Shown: one piece after another, positions 23,101-36,400 of the stretch | Numbering within the stretch: position 1 is the stretch's first letter | How the letters are laid out: each line of letters begins with the position of its first letter | Origin: Diphasiastrum complanatum | Lineage: Eukaryota; Streptophyta; Lycopodiopsida; Lycopodiales; Lycopodiaceae | Assembly (NCBI GenBank): GCA_029204225.1 | Contig: CM055113.1 | Location: 7,159,852 to 7,223,851 of the forward strand | Direction: 5' to 3' | DNA: 64,000 bases | Notes under the pieces: model-generated | The model's database searches: none | Told to the model about the DNA's origin: nothing | The model's input: only the letters and a program-made list of their open reading frames with translations | Position numbers and translations under genes: made by a program

Positions 23101-24696
23101 AAGACAAAAGTGAAGTGTGGGATGCTACGAGTTATTCTCAGCTTCAACATCAGAAAACTCTAAAGACTGTTGGTACATTGATTCTGGAGCAACGTAACAT
23201 ATGACACCACATCATTTCGGTTTACACAGTTTGATGACACTAGTGTAAATGCACATGTCAAGCTTGGAGACAATTCTTCTTATGACATCAAATTCGACAG
23301 ATACACCACAACATAATGGAGTAGCCAAGAGAAAGAACAGGTCTTTTGTGGAGAGTGCCCGAAGCATGCTACGAGGTAAGAACCTCAAGAATCATTTGTG
23401 GGGCGAAGCAGTTTGTACAGAAGTTTACTTACTCAACAGAAGTCCTACAAAAGCGGTTCTCAATCGAATTCCAAAAGAAGCTTTCACAGGTATAAAACCT
23501 AAAGTGTCTACGAGTTTTTGGTTGTATTGCATATGCTCATATACCTAAAGATAATCGTCAAAAAAACTTGATTCAAAGGCAATCAAGTGTTTATTCCCTG
23601 GTTATGATGAGGAAGAGAAGGCATATCGCCTTTATAATCTTACCAGTAAGAAGGTGATTATGAGCAGGGATGTTGTGTTTGAAGAAAGTGAGTTTTCTAA
23701 CCTACAAGATCATGAGGAGGATGTATTTTCTCGTACATCAAAAACTCCTGTTATAGATGATATTCAGGAAGATATAGGTCCATGTGATACAACTTCTACA
23801 CAAATTGTACCAAGGGTGAGTACACAGTGGATCTTGGTAAACGTAAGGAAAGGTCAAGAGTATTTGATATGAGTTTGATATGAAAGATTTGGAGAGACTT
23901 CAGTATTGTTTGGGTATTGAAGTTTGGAGGTCAAAGGAAAATCTGTTTGGCTAGGTACCAAAGTTAGTACCAATTTTGCTAGAATAGTATAGAATACTAT
24001 TTTATAATTATGCTAACATATTGCTATTTTGGAGACTTAGTAATTAGCATAATTGCTTTTATCAAACGGTATTGTAGGCAGGTAGCTATTGCCTTAGAGC
24101 AATGTTTCATGGGCGCGTTTCGTACGTCGTTTCGAAACGCGTTTGAAACACGTATGAAACGTCTGGTTCAGGTTCGAAATGGGAAATTGTTTTTAGGTTT
24201 TTTTTTTTTGAAAATGTGTTTTTGAGGGTTTTTGGGGTTTACAGATGTCATAGAAAGTCTAGTAACAAGTAGATACATCCAATTTCATAGAGAATGCTCT
24301 AGAGAATGCAATTTCAAGAGGAGAAGCTGTGTATGGTGACTATGGTCACTTTCCTCAATCAATTATTGATACTGTCATGGATAGGTTATTAGGTTGCGAG
24401 AATCTGTTCATGCCCATTGCCAGTACATACTACAAAGCTTATGGCGCGGTTTTTGGGGTTTACAGATATCATAGACAGTCTAGTAACAAGTAGAGACATC
24501 CAATTTCATGTGAATGCTCTAGAGAAATTAGAATGCAATTTCAAGAGGAGTAGCTGTGTATGGTGATTTTGGTCACTTTCCTCAGTCAATTATTGATACT
24601 ATCATGGATAGGTTATTAGGTTGCGAGAATCTGTTCATACCCATTGTCAGTGCATACTACTAAGCTTATGGCGTGGTTTCAGAAAAAAAAAATGGG

Positions 24697-24736
<40 letters not shown>

Positions 24737-27700
24737 CAGTCGTTTCGAACACTGAAACGACGTTTCGAAACGGGGTCGTTTCGTACGTCCCGTTTCGAAC
24801 GCGTTTCAACGTTCCAAACGCGTTTCAAGGAAACACCGCCTTAAAGTAAGTCCAGTCTCTATAAGAGCAGATGGGCGCCCTCCTTCATTATTAATTCAAT
24901 TCAGATCATCTCAGATCATTGCTCTTGTAATTCAACTTCTTTTCCTTGAGTTTGGTTATTTTGTGAGTACTAATAAGACTAGTCTACTCCAAGTTTGAGA
25001 ATCACTCAGATTCTATCAAGATGTCGGAAATACGTGGGTTATCAGTGATATCGGATCAGGGGAGCTCTGGTTGAAACAGATGCTTTGATATCAGATCGAG
25101 TCGATGTCGAGTATATACATGAGAGAAGTCGAAGTCGATGAAGTTGATGACTTCGATGACTTCGAAGTTGATGGAGTCGGACTTCGACAGGTCAGGATGC
25201 TCATTACCGAATGGATTTTGGACCTGAGCATTAAAGTCCAACACTCCCCCTTAATGTGGATCTTGAAAAACTTCAATCTTCAGATTTAGCATGTTGTTAA
25301 ATGTGAGATGGTGCTCCTTTGATAGAGCTTTTGTGAAGTAATCTGTCCAGTCTCTATAAGAGCAGATGGGCGCCCTCCTTCATTATCGATTCAATTCAGA
25401 TCATCTCAGATCATTGCTCTTGTAATTCAACTTCTTTCCCTTGAGTTTGGTTATTTTGTGAGTACCAATAAGATTAGTCTACTCCAAGTTTGAGAATCAC
25501 TCAGATTCTATCAAGATGTCGGAAATACATGGGTTATCAGTGATATCGGATCAGAGGAGCTCTGGTTGAAACAAATGCTTTGATATCAGATCGAGTCGAT
25601 GTCGAGTTTGATGGAGTGAGATGTCGAGTAAGTCGATGTCGAGTATATACATGAGAGAAGTCGAAGTCGATGAAGTTGATGACTTCGATGACTTCGAAGT
25701 CGATGGAGTTGGACTTCGACAGGTCAGGATGCTCATTACCGAATGGATTTTGGACCTGAGCATTAAAGTCCAACGCTTCCCCTTAATGTGGATCCTGAAA
25801 AACTTCAATCTTCAGATTTAGCATGTCGTTAAATGTGAGATGGTGCTCCTTTGATAGAGCTTTTGTGAAGTAATCTGCTGCGATAAAATCTGTCCTGCAG
25901 TAAACCAATGACACTTCCTTGGTTTGCACTTTTCCTCTGAGATATGTTTGTTTCGAGAATGAAATCTTGGATTTAGAGATAGTGCAATTGTGCTTTGATT
26001 GTCACAATAGATTGTCGTTGGATGTGGCTGAGCAAGGTCGATATCTACGAGTAGGTTCCTTAGCCAAACTGCTTCCTTGGTAGCACTTGTTGCAGCTATG
26101 TATTTTGATTCGGTCGATGATAATGCTACTGAGGTTTGTTTTCGACTGTTCCATGAGATTGGGCCTTGATTGAATAAGAATATAAATCTACAAGTAGATC
26201 TTCTGGTGTCGATATCTCCTGCCCAATCTGCATCTGTGTATCCTTCGAGAATATTGGCAGATTAGCTGCCTCCATAACAGATGCTGAGATGTTTTGTAGC
26301 TTGGACATACTTCATGAGTGCTTTCCAATGGGTTGGACCTGGATTCGATAGGAACTGGATGAGTGAACTGATCGAGTATGCAAGGTCTAGTCGAGTGCAA
26401 AGCATTGCATACGTCAGTGAGCCGATGATGGAATGAAATGGATATCGCTTCATTTCCTCCTTTTCTTCCTCAGTTTGAGGACATTGTTCCTTCGATAATT
26501 TCAGACCAGGATCGAGTGGAAAGTAGCTCGATTTGCAGTTGGTCATTCCATACTTTTCTAGCACATTTGTGAGATAGCGTTGTTGACTGATATCAATTTG
26601 TCTGTTGGATTGATTTCGATGAATCTGGATTCCGAGGCAATAATGGGGTGGACCCATATCAATCATTTTGTACTCCTGTGCTAACATGTATTTTGAATCC
26701 TTCAATAAATTCAGATTGTTACTAAATAGTAACATATATCATCTACATAAAGATTATGAAGAAAATCGTTACAGACTTGAAATAGACATTTGAGTGTGCC
26801 GAGTTTGGAATAAAACTATTCTCGATTATAAATGCATTGATTTTCTAAAACCAGATTCTTGGTGACTGTTTCAGACCATACAGAGCCTTGTGGATTTTGC
26901 ACACTAGGTGCTCCTTACCCTTCAGTTCGTATCCTTCTGGCTGTTAGATATAGATTTCCTCTTCAATAGTCCCATTGAGGAAAGCAGTCTGGACATCCAT
27001 TTGGTGGACTTCGAGATTGGCTGCAGCTGCAAAGGAGAGTAGTAGTCGAATCGAAGCATGCTTAACGACAGGGCTGAAGGTCTCTGAATAATCCAGATTT
27101 GGATTTTGGGAGAAGCCTTTGGCGACAAGCCTGGCCTTGTATCGATTTAATCTTCCTTCAGCACCATACTTCGCTTTGAATATCCATTTGCATGGAATTG
27201 GATTTTGATTCTTTGGCATCTCAGTTACAGTCCATGTTTGATTCTCGATCAGAGATTCGAATTCTGTGTCCATTGCGGCTTTCCACTGGTCAACGTCAGG
27301 AGTCGACATTTCCTCTGATATAGTGTATGGTTCCTGCACAAAGTGGCAGGCTGGATCATCCATAGATCGGGATGGGGGTGTCTGGATCGGTTCGATCTTT
27401 TGGGTTGAACTTCGATCCTTTGATGCGATTCGACTTGTTGAGGGTCCGACTCATTGTCGGAGTCGGTGTCGATCTTCTGATTAGTCCTGAGTTCGGAGTT
27501 GGTGTCGACTCTAGGATCTGAATTCAATGAAGCTTTCCCCTTGTGGTCGAAGAATTGGTTTTCCAAAAAAACGACACCTCGAATGTTTTTTGGATGTCCA
27601 GATTGTAGAGCTTGTATGCCTTGTGGTCAGGGGAATAGCTGATGAAATTCGACTTTCTGCTATTGTCGTCCAGCTTCTTTCTTAGATCAACAGGGATCTG

Positions 27701-30700
27701 AGAGTAAGCTATGCATCCAAACACTCGAATATGCTTGAGTGATGGTTACGATCCTGTCCATACCTCATAAGGTGTTTTGCCATTCAGGGCCTTTATGGTC
27801 GATCGATTCTGGAGATAGGCAGCTGTAGTGACAGCTTCTGCCCAAAAATTCTTTGGAAAAGAGGCATGGGCCAGCATGCTCTTGACACTTTCGATGAGTG
27901 TCCGATTCTTCCTTTCAGCTACACCAGTGGACTGTTAATGTATTCCATTTGCCTTGCAGAAATCCTTGAATTCGGTGGAGATGAATTCTCCCCCTCCATC
28001 AGTACATAGAGCCTGCAGATGCCTTGAATTGTTTGAAGAACTTGAATGCTTCAGATTTGTTCTTCAAGAAGTAGTTGACAGTTCTTTGAGAGAAATCATC
28101 AACAAAGGCTAGAAAATAAATGGCTCCCCCTGTGGAAGCAGTCTGCATGGGACCACAAATGTCACTATGTACAAGATCTAGCGAATCTTTAGAAGAATGA
28201 ACTGAATCTGAAATGAATGGACTTCTAGCATGCTTGCTGATAATACAGCTTTCACAAGGAGAAGTTGGTTTGGTAATGGAAAGAAGATCTTGTACTAAAT
28301 TTTGATTCGACATTTGTTGAATACTATTGAAATTTAGATGGCCTAATTTGAAATGCCACAACATGTGAGTTGATTCAGAAGTGGATGTGTGAAGAACTTG
28401 ACTATTTGTAGAATAACAGTGACTAAGCTTATAAAGATAGCCACATCTTCTACCGAAAGCTAAAACCTTCCTAGACTTGTCAAGAATGGTGAAATTCACA
28501 CGTGCTAAAAACTTCACATTTGATGCTTGAGGAACTCACGATATCATACTGCTCTTTCCATCTATTCGAATTCCCCTACGACCAAAATCAATGATTCTAC
28601 TTATTGTTAAGCAAGCATCCAATCACTCTTGTGGATCTTTTGTAGATACATTTATGGTCCTAAAGTACAGTACTTTCACATGGTATCAGAGCCAAGTACA
28701 AGAGCATAAGCCATTGATCTAATGCAAATCCATTTTTAGCAAGTTTTGGTGTTAAAAACTAGTATTGAAATATCTACGCCTCACTGAACTGTGCTCAGCT
28801 TCACGCCCATGTACTCACTTTCTGATTTTAGAGCTTCCATCATTTCTTCTTTAATCAACTATCTCTTTTATAGATAACTAACTGAAAAATATTATTTACA
28901 AGTCTTTCAAGTCAGTACTTTCTACCTACTTAATTAAGTACAGCCGCCTTGTAGTTGGTAACCACCTTGGTAGTCGTCTTTTAAGTAGTAAAGACTATGT
29001 ACAAGTAGGTGAACTGCCATAAAGTCTTCTGACAGTACTTGGATTGACTTATCCCTGATGAGGGAGTCGATTGTTGAGGGTTGATAAGAAGGCGATGAAG
29101 TCGGGCAAGTCGACGAAGTCGAATTGTCGATGAAGTTCGATGTCGAGTTTGATGGAGTGGATGTCGAGTAAGTCGATGTTGAGTATATACATGAGAGAAG
29201 TCGAAGTCGATGAAGTTGATGACTTTGATGACTTCGAAGTCGATGGAGTATCCTCATCATTATCATTCGTACCAAGGCTTGCGGTCTCTAGCTCAACATG
29301 GAAATCCAGTTTTGATTCTTATGTTGATAATAATAAGATAAGCACACTCACTAATAAACCACAAGAAGCTTCATTTGCTTTTGCATCCCCTAGTGCACAT
29401 GCTTTTTCATTACAGCCAAGATGTGACCCAACAAGTGTGTTGGAGAGGTCCATCCACACTGAGTTTAAAGACGTGCTAATTAGTAACATGCCAGCGGGAT
29501 TGCCACCTAGTCGGAACGTTGACCATCGTATTGAGCTCATTCCAGGGGCAAGTCCGGTATGTAGGCCTCCTTATAGGGTGAGCCTAAAAGAGGAAGAGGA
29601 AGTCGGAGTAGATTCTCAGTTGTTGTTGGTAAAACATCATGACTAGACGGTTGGTCCAAAACTGGTTGGTCATCAGTTGCTATTTGCTTTCCCTTGTTAT
29701 TCCCCAACGCCATCATCGTCTCTTGATGAGTGTCATAATTGACTTGCCCTGGATTACTAGATGTCGAAGCAATCAAGGACGATGGAAGATTAATATTAAT
29801 CTTTTCCACATTAGGAGTAGCATCCAATTTTTAGGATACCAAAATTTTCATCATCGCTAGCATTTGGTCTTGGAACTGTCGAAATGCTAATGCATTTCGT
29901 TCAGTGACAGTTAAGACTTTAGTTAGTAACTCCTCTGTTCCAATTGGATTCTCAGTGGTAGTGACTTCTTCAGTATTACTCATTTTTTTCGGTGCCATAT
30001 TATTGAAGTAATGGTCACTTTTGCTTTTTATTGCGTCGGTCACACGAAAGAGATATGAAAGTTCAAAGAAATGGAATATCAAATGTAAACAACTTAGGAA
30101 AAATGGGGTAAAATTCTAAAAAATTAGATGATGATTGCGACAGTACAGATAGCTAAACAGTGTCAAGCTCGACCATTTGCTCACTTTTGCTTTTGACTGT
30201 ACTGAAATCCGACTTCAAACGGAAAAGTTATAGACATAGAAAAATCGAAAAGCAAAGGTAATTAGACAAACTTAAGAAGGGGCCCTATACCAAAAAAAAT
30301 TTGGTTTCTTTAAAATATTGGATTGTGAAAGAAAACTCACTCGCAAAGAATCTTAAAAATGACGGCAAAATTTTTTCCTTGGTTACATGGGTGATAAAAA
30401 TAAAAAACCGTTAAAGAAATAGGGGAAAGATGGAGAATATTCAAAGAATATTCCTTGCAGAATATTTAGGAATATTCTAGGGAGAAGGCACAGGTTGGTC
30501 GCGCACAGAGAGTTCCGGGGGCAGGAACGTGAGGAGAGAGAGAGGGATTATGCATGGGGGCCGCCGACTAGGCAAAGAAGGGAGGAGTTGGCAGGGAAGG
30601 ATGGTTGTAGGGTGCCGTGGACGGAGATAATGCTTGGAGAAGGAGAGAAGGGGAGCCGAGACGGGGGGGAGACGGGGCGCGTGGAGACGGGGCTTAGGTT

Positions 30701-33396
30701 TAGGTTATTGTTTTTTTTAGGTTTTGAACTCAAAACTAGGGTTAAAAGTTTTTGTAATAGTATTTCTCTGTTTTTTTGCACTTCTCATTTCTAACCTAAT
30801 TGGTGAGGGTAGGTTTAGGGCTGGGCCAAGATAGGGTTAGGTCAGGTTTTTTTTTTATTATTTTAAAAGTGATTCTGGCGAAACTTCAGAATGAAAAGAC
30901 TGAAAAAATTTACAAAGAAACAAAACTTCAAGAATGAAAGGTTGAAGTGCTTCTCTCCCAATTCTCCAACCAAAGCTAGGATTTGACCTCTTCTACAAGA
31001 ATTGTCATATCTTTGTGAATTTTCCACCAAATTGGCTGGAAATTGGCTCAAATTCAAGCTAAGATAGTGATCTACAATCCTATAAAATTACAGTCACAAA
31101 ATTCGGCCAAAAGTACAGCCAAAACTGGGGAAAAACAGACTGCAAAAACTTAACTAACTAAAATTGGAGTGGAATTACTAAAATGGCAATAACTTGGTCA
31201 TTATAGCTCCAAATCAGAAAAGTTTAGTATGTTCAAAAAGCTAAAACAGAGATCTACTGATCTAAAACGAGAAACTACACAAAAAATGAAAAATACTTGG
31301 TCAAAAATTGAATCAAAATATTCTGGAAATTGAAAAACAAGAAACTAGTCAAGAAAAAACCACCAAAACCTAAAGAAAACCACCAAATCTAATGGGGAAA
31401 GGATCTAATGCTTTGATACCAAAATTGTCATTTGCCAACCTTAGCATTAAAACATCTAATCCATTCATGAACATCAAATTACAATGGAAATGCAAGAAAT
31501 CTAGAAAACTAGTCAAAAATCAAGAAGATAGATAAAAGTAGTAAAATCTCACCAAATTAGGCAAAGTAAGCATCCATTATTAATGAATGGAGATCATTCA
31601 AAGGATAGGGCCTGTTGCTAGAGCATGATCAAAGCTCTCATGTGATTGTAGGCACATGAACTGCCATTCCATTCAAGAAAGCTCTTTAAGAGAAGCTTCA
31701 AGAACACAAGAGAACACATAGAGTTCAAAATTATCAAAATGAATAATAGCCTCCAAATTTAGCACGACCTCAGCTATTTATAGTGGTCATTTGTGCCTCT
31801 CATAGGGTGTTCAATCTTTTTGTCAAAGACAACATTATGAGATTATCAAAGTTTACAACACAATGTGGTAGTGCGAAATCCATGAAGTGTATCTTCCTTG
31901 GGTATAGCGACGGTGAGAAAGCCTATGTGTTGTATGATCTCGAGAATAGGAAGAAGATTCAAAGTTGAGATGTCATCTTTGATGAAGAGCATTCACCCAA
32001 AGTACAGGAGTGAGAGAAAGATGGAACTACTGAGTTCCTACCCTTGATTGACTCCACGGACGAGGGCCCTAGTCTAGAGTCCTGTGAGCCTCAAGAGCAA
32101 GTGCAACAACATGAGCCTAAACATGCTAGTTCGAGACCTCAATTTGGCCAAGTACAAGAGAATGACGGATTATATTCCAATCATGTTGATGTATGGTTTC
32201 CAACCTTGTGCCCTTGTCTTTGTAGGCTTCTATAGGTTAAAGCAAATGTAGATTCGTTGTAGGATATGCAAGAGATGTTGCTAGTTGCTCGTGATGGCGG
32301 AAAAATTGGATTAGGATAGAGCCTACTTTTATGCCACTAACCTCGGGTCTTTGCGGAAGGAGATTTGGCCTACCTTAGAATTTCAAAAGATTCCAAGGTA
32401 TTGAGGAGATGAAATGTCCTTAGTTGTACCCTCTTTTGTATGGGCCTCTCCGTATTGTAAAGAAGCTCATTTAAAATGCCTCTCAATTAGATCTTCCACA
32501 AGGAATCAAAGTCCACCTAGTTTTCCCTCAAGTTGAGATTTGTTGTATGGGAAAAGGAGGATGGAGTTTTGTTCCATTCAGATGCTTGACATTTGGATAT
32601 TGTTGGGGGCCCTCATGTGTATATGGTTATAATTAATGGTTGGAGGCCTAAACTCAAGATGGTGGATTTTTATGGGTCTATCAGTGAGTCATAGGGGAAC
32701 TGGATGCCGGCCCAGTTAGACTGCAAATGTGTCCAGTGAGGTGTCACAGTGCACTACTAGTGGTGCATGGGTGGAGGGTATGAGTACACCCATTGGGCTC
32801 TCACTAGTGTATGCTTGATTTTGATATTAGTAGCCTCATGTTGCCGGTGTGATTCCTCTTTCCCTTGTGAGTGATTGATCCATAGCTTGGGGGCTAGATC
32901 TGTTTGATCTATGTTGGGTTGATTTGTCCACCATCTGATTCCTTTGTGTTGCTTTGTTACGGTTTGCTTAGCAAGTACATCTTTGAGTTAGGGGCTTTAT
33001 AGTAAGAGCTACTAGGATTTTAAATCCATATCTCTTGTTCGAGGCAGAGAGAAAATAATACACCTTTATTAACGTCGTCCGGGAAAAACCTGAAATGGAG
33101 AGAGAGAGAGAGAGAGGGAGAGGGAGAAGAACGAAAGAGTTTATTAATGTCTATCCAGTGCCCGTAGGCACAAAAGACAAAGTACAATACATACAACTTA
33201 GGAGCAATAGTCCATATGAGGACTTATTTCTGAAAACTATCTCTTGTGTTGCTTTGTTACGGTTTGCTTAGCAAGTACATCCTTGAGTTAAGGACTTTAT
33301 AGTAAGAGCTACTAGGATTTTAAAGTAATCCATATCTGTTGTTCAAGGCAGAGAGAAAATAATACATCTTAATTAACATTGTCTGGAAAAAACCTG

Positions 33397-33446
<50 letters not shown>

Positions 33447-36400
33447 AGCGAGAGAGCTTGACTGCCTACTTTCAGGTTGTTTTGAGATGGATTATTCTCA
33501 ACATTGGACGAGCTTACTTTCTGCATAAAAATTTTTCTGCTTTAGCTGAGGATTTCCATGCATCTTTCACCTTCAGCCATCCAAACGAGTCATCAGCAGT
33601 GTTGGTTCTTAACCACACTGACAACAACAAAGCATCAGTCATCGGACAGGTAAGCCGGTTATTGAAGAAACAATCGTATTATTGAACTCACTGGTTATTG
33701 GGGTGGTTAAGATCATCATTTTGCTCCTTGGTTATGTAAACTACACAGTTTCTGGTTAATTTTAGGCTTGAAATTGTTGATTTTCTAACATTGTCATAAC
33801 TTTTTTGAATGGAAAAGACAGTTGAAACATTGATGCTCATATTCAGAGCAATGTATCTGCTAGTTCTCTTCACACCGGCTTTTGTCCTTGCAATATATGC
33901 AGACAAGCCATCAAGTCATATTCGTGCAATTTGGCTTGGTGTTCTTTTGAGAACTCTAGAACATGCGGGCAAGTATTCTGTTGTCTCTTCTTGAAATCTG
34001 TTCAGCATTACGGGTTCACTTTCTTAAAAGCTGGGTATGTTTATTTTTATATCACAGAATGTATCATAGTTGCTGGGGCAGGTGCAAAATCTCTGCTTTT
34101 ACTTTGATGCCAACATTTCAACGTTCAAAACTCTTTGTTTGCAGGCCCTGCCTTCATCAAATGGGGACAGTGGGCAGCTACTCGTCCTGATATTTTCTCT
34201 CCTGATCTTTGCAGAGAGCTTTCAAAATTACATTCCCAGGTTTTGAAATTCTTGTGGCAATTTATATATATATATATATTTGTTTCAAGTCTCAATCTTT
34301 AGGAAAATGGTATATGGGAGCAGTTTGGCATGTTTTGAAGGGTGCCATCGACTGTCGTTTTAAGTCAGCTGTTTGTCCTGCTCATTTGCAGGCACCTGCA
34401 CATAGCTTTGCCAAAACAAAAGAAATAGTGGAAAGTGCATTTCGGATGCCTTTATATGACATCTTTGAGGAATTTTCAGAGGAACCTGTGGCATCTGGTA
34501 GCATTGCACAGGTGCATTATGTTGCTTACCCCCTTAGTTCGTTAACCATACTTGAATTTCTGCAATGCATGCCATTGGTTTGATCTTAGAAGTTTTGACA
34601 GCTTATTAGTTTTTGAATTATGGGACCCAGCCTCTTTTGCTACCTGAGCTTCTGCAGTAGTGCAGTTTCTATCAAACTTATGAAACATACTACACTTTAT
34701 TGACATGTGATGTTAAGCTCTAGTAAGATGCAGCTTTCTTTAAGAATTCTGAAAAGAACTTGAGGTTTGCAACCAACTCAGAAGGACCATTCTGGTGTGA
34801 ACCGTGCTTTGGTGGTAAAATTTTGTGTTTTGTTTGCTGTGACAGTTTTGTTTTCTCTGTATCTTTTGATTTCATCAATGTAACCCTTGAGTAATACAAG
34901 ACTAATGATAATAATTTAATAGAAAAAAAGGAGCTGTGCAAGGAAGAGGTTATATGTTCTCACCATTAAGTTCTTATTCTATTTTAGGTTCATAAAGCTG
35001 TATTGAGGGATCAAGGAACCTCAAAAAAGGTGCCACTTGTAGTTGCCGTGAAGGTTAGTTGAGTGCTCTTTTGTATTTTTCCCACTGGTACAAAACATTT
35101 TCCTTATTTTATCATGATTTGTTATTCTGAATTTTAAATAGATGATGTATCCTCCATGTGAACTTTTTCGATTAATGTGATCCGGTGGCCTGTAGGTTCG
35201 GCATCCCAATGTAGAGAAAGTCATTGAGAGAGACTTTTCAATTATCAATGGAATAGCAAAACTCTCAACACTTGTACCTGGGCTACAACACTTACAACTA
35301 GATAGAACTGTGCAGCAGTTTGCTACTTTTATGACTAAACAGGTATCATAAGTTAAATGCTTCCAGCTAGCACTATATAATCAACTATTGCTTGGTCCAG
35401 TTGTGTTGTATCGAAGTTAGTAGCTGATAGAGTAAGCCTACAACAGTATTGATGAAACATTTCTGTTGTATTGTGTTAGTAAGTATTCTAACTATCTTCA
35501 GATTCTTTGTGCTCTTGGAGTGCATGATGACAATATCTCAACTTGGCATTATATAATGTACAACCAATTATGTTAGCATATAAGACCAGATAGCACATGT
35601 CAAGTGTGATAGTCTATGTAGGAGCATAGACAAGTCTCCAATAACAAACTTAAAATAAAATTAGAATAGTTCGATGAAATGAAAACTACATAAAGATGTA
35701 AAGAGCTTGTATGCTTTATGAATACTATGACAAATTTGTAGGTACCTTGGCATACAAAGAAAGAATGGGGGACTATTATTTTTTAGTATGGATGACTAAA
35801 AGGGTAAGTAGATGGAATGAACTTGGTTTTTAATTTATAAAATTTCTAATGCAAAGTGGAAAAGTTTTAACTCATGTATTAGTCAATGTTTTCCACATTC
35901 GATTGGGTCACTATTTGGATTGTTCTAGTTTGTTCTATCAATCCAACATAAGTTATCAAAATAAATGTGATGTCAGTAGTCGATGCAAAAACTTCTAGAT
36001 TTTAGTTAGAAGGACATTATAGGTGCTTAACATAGAGGCAAGACCTTTTGCTAGTCAAATTGTTTCTAGACAATATAAATTTCGCTTTCAATATTTTGGT
36101 ACGTTCAAGTTGATTAATATAAGATTCTAAAAGTGGGGAGTAAGGAGCTTATGTGAAAGTTAAGGTCTTGGTGTTGGTTTTAGTTTCTTGTTTCTTTTTT
36201 TGTTTTGTTCTTACCTTGATGTTATGTTATTGGTTTTTGTTAGCTGCTTAGTCATCATTCACTCTTGCTATCTCAAAACTCGGTTATCAGCTTACGCTTC
36301 AATATGGCTGAGACCAAAAGTAATGATTGCTTGCTAAGATTCTTGGTTTTATGTTGTATGGGGTTTTGACATTTTTGGATGGTTAAATGCTGGTTTTAAG

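Larger units (their letters stand above)
21311..25018 (+). mobile_element. Copia deletion derivative with both LTRs
   Basis: Two directly repeated LTRs (21311-21599, and 23971-25018 with a 738-bp insertion), a tRNA-iMet primer site, a nearly complete gag and only scraps of pol define this element. The pol scraps are out of frame and joined by internal deletions. It cannot encode its own integrase or reverse transcriptase, so any mobility would need help from a related element. Confidence 0.85.

Noticed and set aside
30495-30794. 99-codon Arg/Glu/Gly-rich frame
   Set aside because: G-rich low-complexity patch in the leader of a reverse Gypsy fragment; no motif and no support for expression.
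34209-34583. 124-codon plus-strand frame over exons 4-5 of the kinase gene
   Set aside because: It reads through an intron in the wrong phase for exon 4; the exon structure explains the conserved part.
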